Under the pieces are notes generated by a model that was not told the origin of the DNA, ran no database searches, and saw only the letters and a program-made list of their open reading frames with translations. The position numbers were made by a program, and so were the translations under genes. From Rhodospirillales bacterium (lineage in GTDB: Bacteria > Pseudomonadota > Alphaproteobacteria > Rhodospirillales > Magnetospirillaceae): DNA of 64,000 nucleotides. Positions 63,993 through 64,000 of the stretch are shown piece by piece. The DNA lies in NCBI GenBank assembly GCA_019455065.1, contig JACFNC010000013.1, positions 43,886 through 107,885 of the forward strand, given 5' to 3'. Numbering within the stretch: the first letter of the stretch is position 1; each line of letters opens with the position of its first letter.

Positions 63993-64000
63993 CGAAGGTG

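Overview
The window is GC-rich, densely coded DNA from a bacterial chromosome, most likely an alphaproteobacterium near the Rhodospirillales. The evidence for this is indirect: very high GC, an AcnB-type aconitase, Liv-type ABC transporters mixed with acyl-CoA ligases, a DUF2853-like protein at the right edge, and the dispersed GTCACCCCCGGGCTTGACCC-type intergenic hairpin repeat. I saw no prophage, insertion sequence, CRISPR array or rRNA. One tRNA-Arg(CCG) is present.

Layout. (1) 0-4 kb: nucleotide-sugar genes (UDP-glucose dehydrogenase, UDP-glucuronate decarboxylase-like enzyme, PIG-L deacetylase) overlapping end to end, with a convergent glycosyltransferase-like gene. (2) 4.2-6.3 kb: an orphan hybrid PAS histidine kinase. 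(3) 6.6-14.7 kb: a Liv-type importer operon (LivG, LivH, LivM, binding protein, LivF) with two adenylate-forming enzymes built in, suggesting uptake coupled to CoA activation of a carboxylic acid. (4) 14.8-39.4 kb: a large acyl-CoA catabolic island. It holds a tandem HxlR regulator, an ACAD11-like acyl-CoA dehydrogenase plus APH-type kinase pair, two acyl-CoA ligases, a second dehydrogenase, MaoC, a DUF35/thiolase-like pair, an FAD oxidoreductase, an SDR, FadA/FadB-like enzymes, an RND-YCF48-DUF1329-DUF1302 envelope operon and a nitronate monooxygenase-like enzyme. A 13-bp palindrome close to TTGCRTWATGCAA recurs in the control regions of its transcription units, so they probably form one regulon. 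(5) 39.6-43.6 kb: housekeeping genes (acnB, a hotdog thioesterase, DoxX, tRNA-Arg).

(6) 43.7-59.4 kb is the most unusual part: one long minus-strand cluster. It starts with a regulator that fuses a MEDS (DcmR-type) sensory domain to an OmpR-type winged helix and a BTAD domain. It continues with a PEP-synthase/dikinase-like enzyme split into two polypeptides (ATP-binding subunit, then a phosphohistidine swivel subunit) around an amidohydrolase, an IMPase-type phosphatase, a second Liv-type importer with a Tat-exported binding protein, an SDR, a MarR regulator, an old-yellow-enzyme-type oxidoreductase with a C-terminal FN3-like domain, and an EntE/DhbE-like aryl-acid ligase. Pairs of the heptamer CTTTAGN, 4 nt apart (11-bp period, the geometry of SARP sites), occur exactly three times: before the regulator, before the dikinase operon and before the importer operon. 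I infer a self-contained, phosphorylation-initiated uptake and catabolic pathway for an unidentified, perhaps aromatic or alicyclic, compound.

(7) 59.7-64 kb: a class III nucleotide cyclase-hemerythrin gene broken by two frameshifts, an MFS transporter, a TetR regulator facing a DUF2269-like membrane protein across a near-perfect palindrome, and a DUF2853-like fragment.
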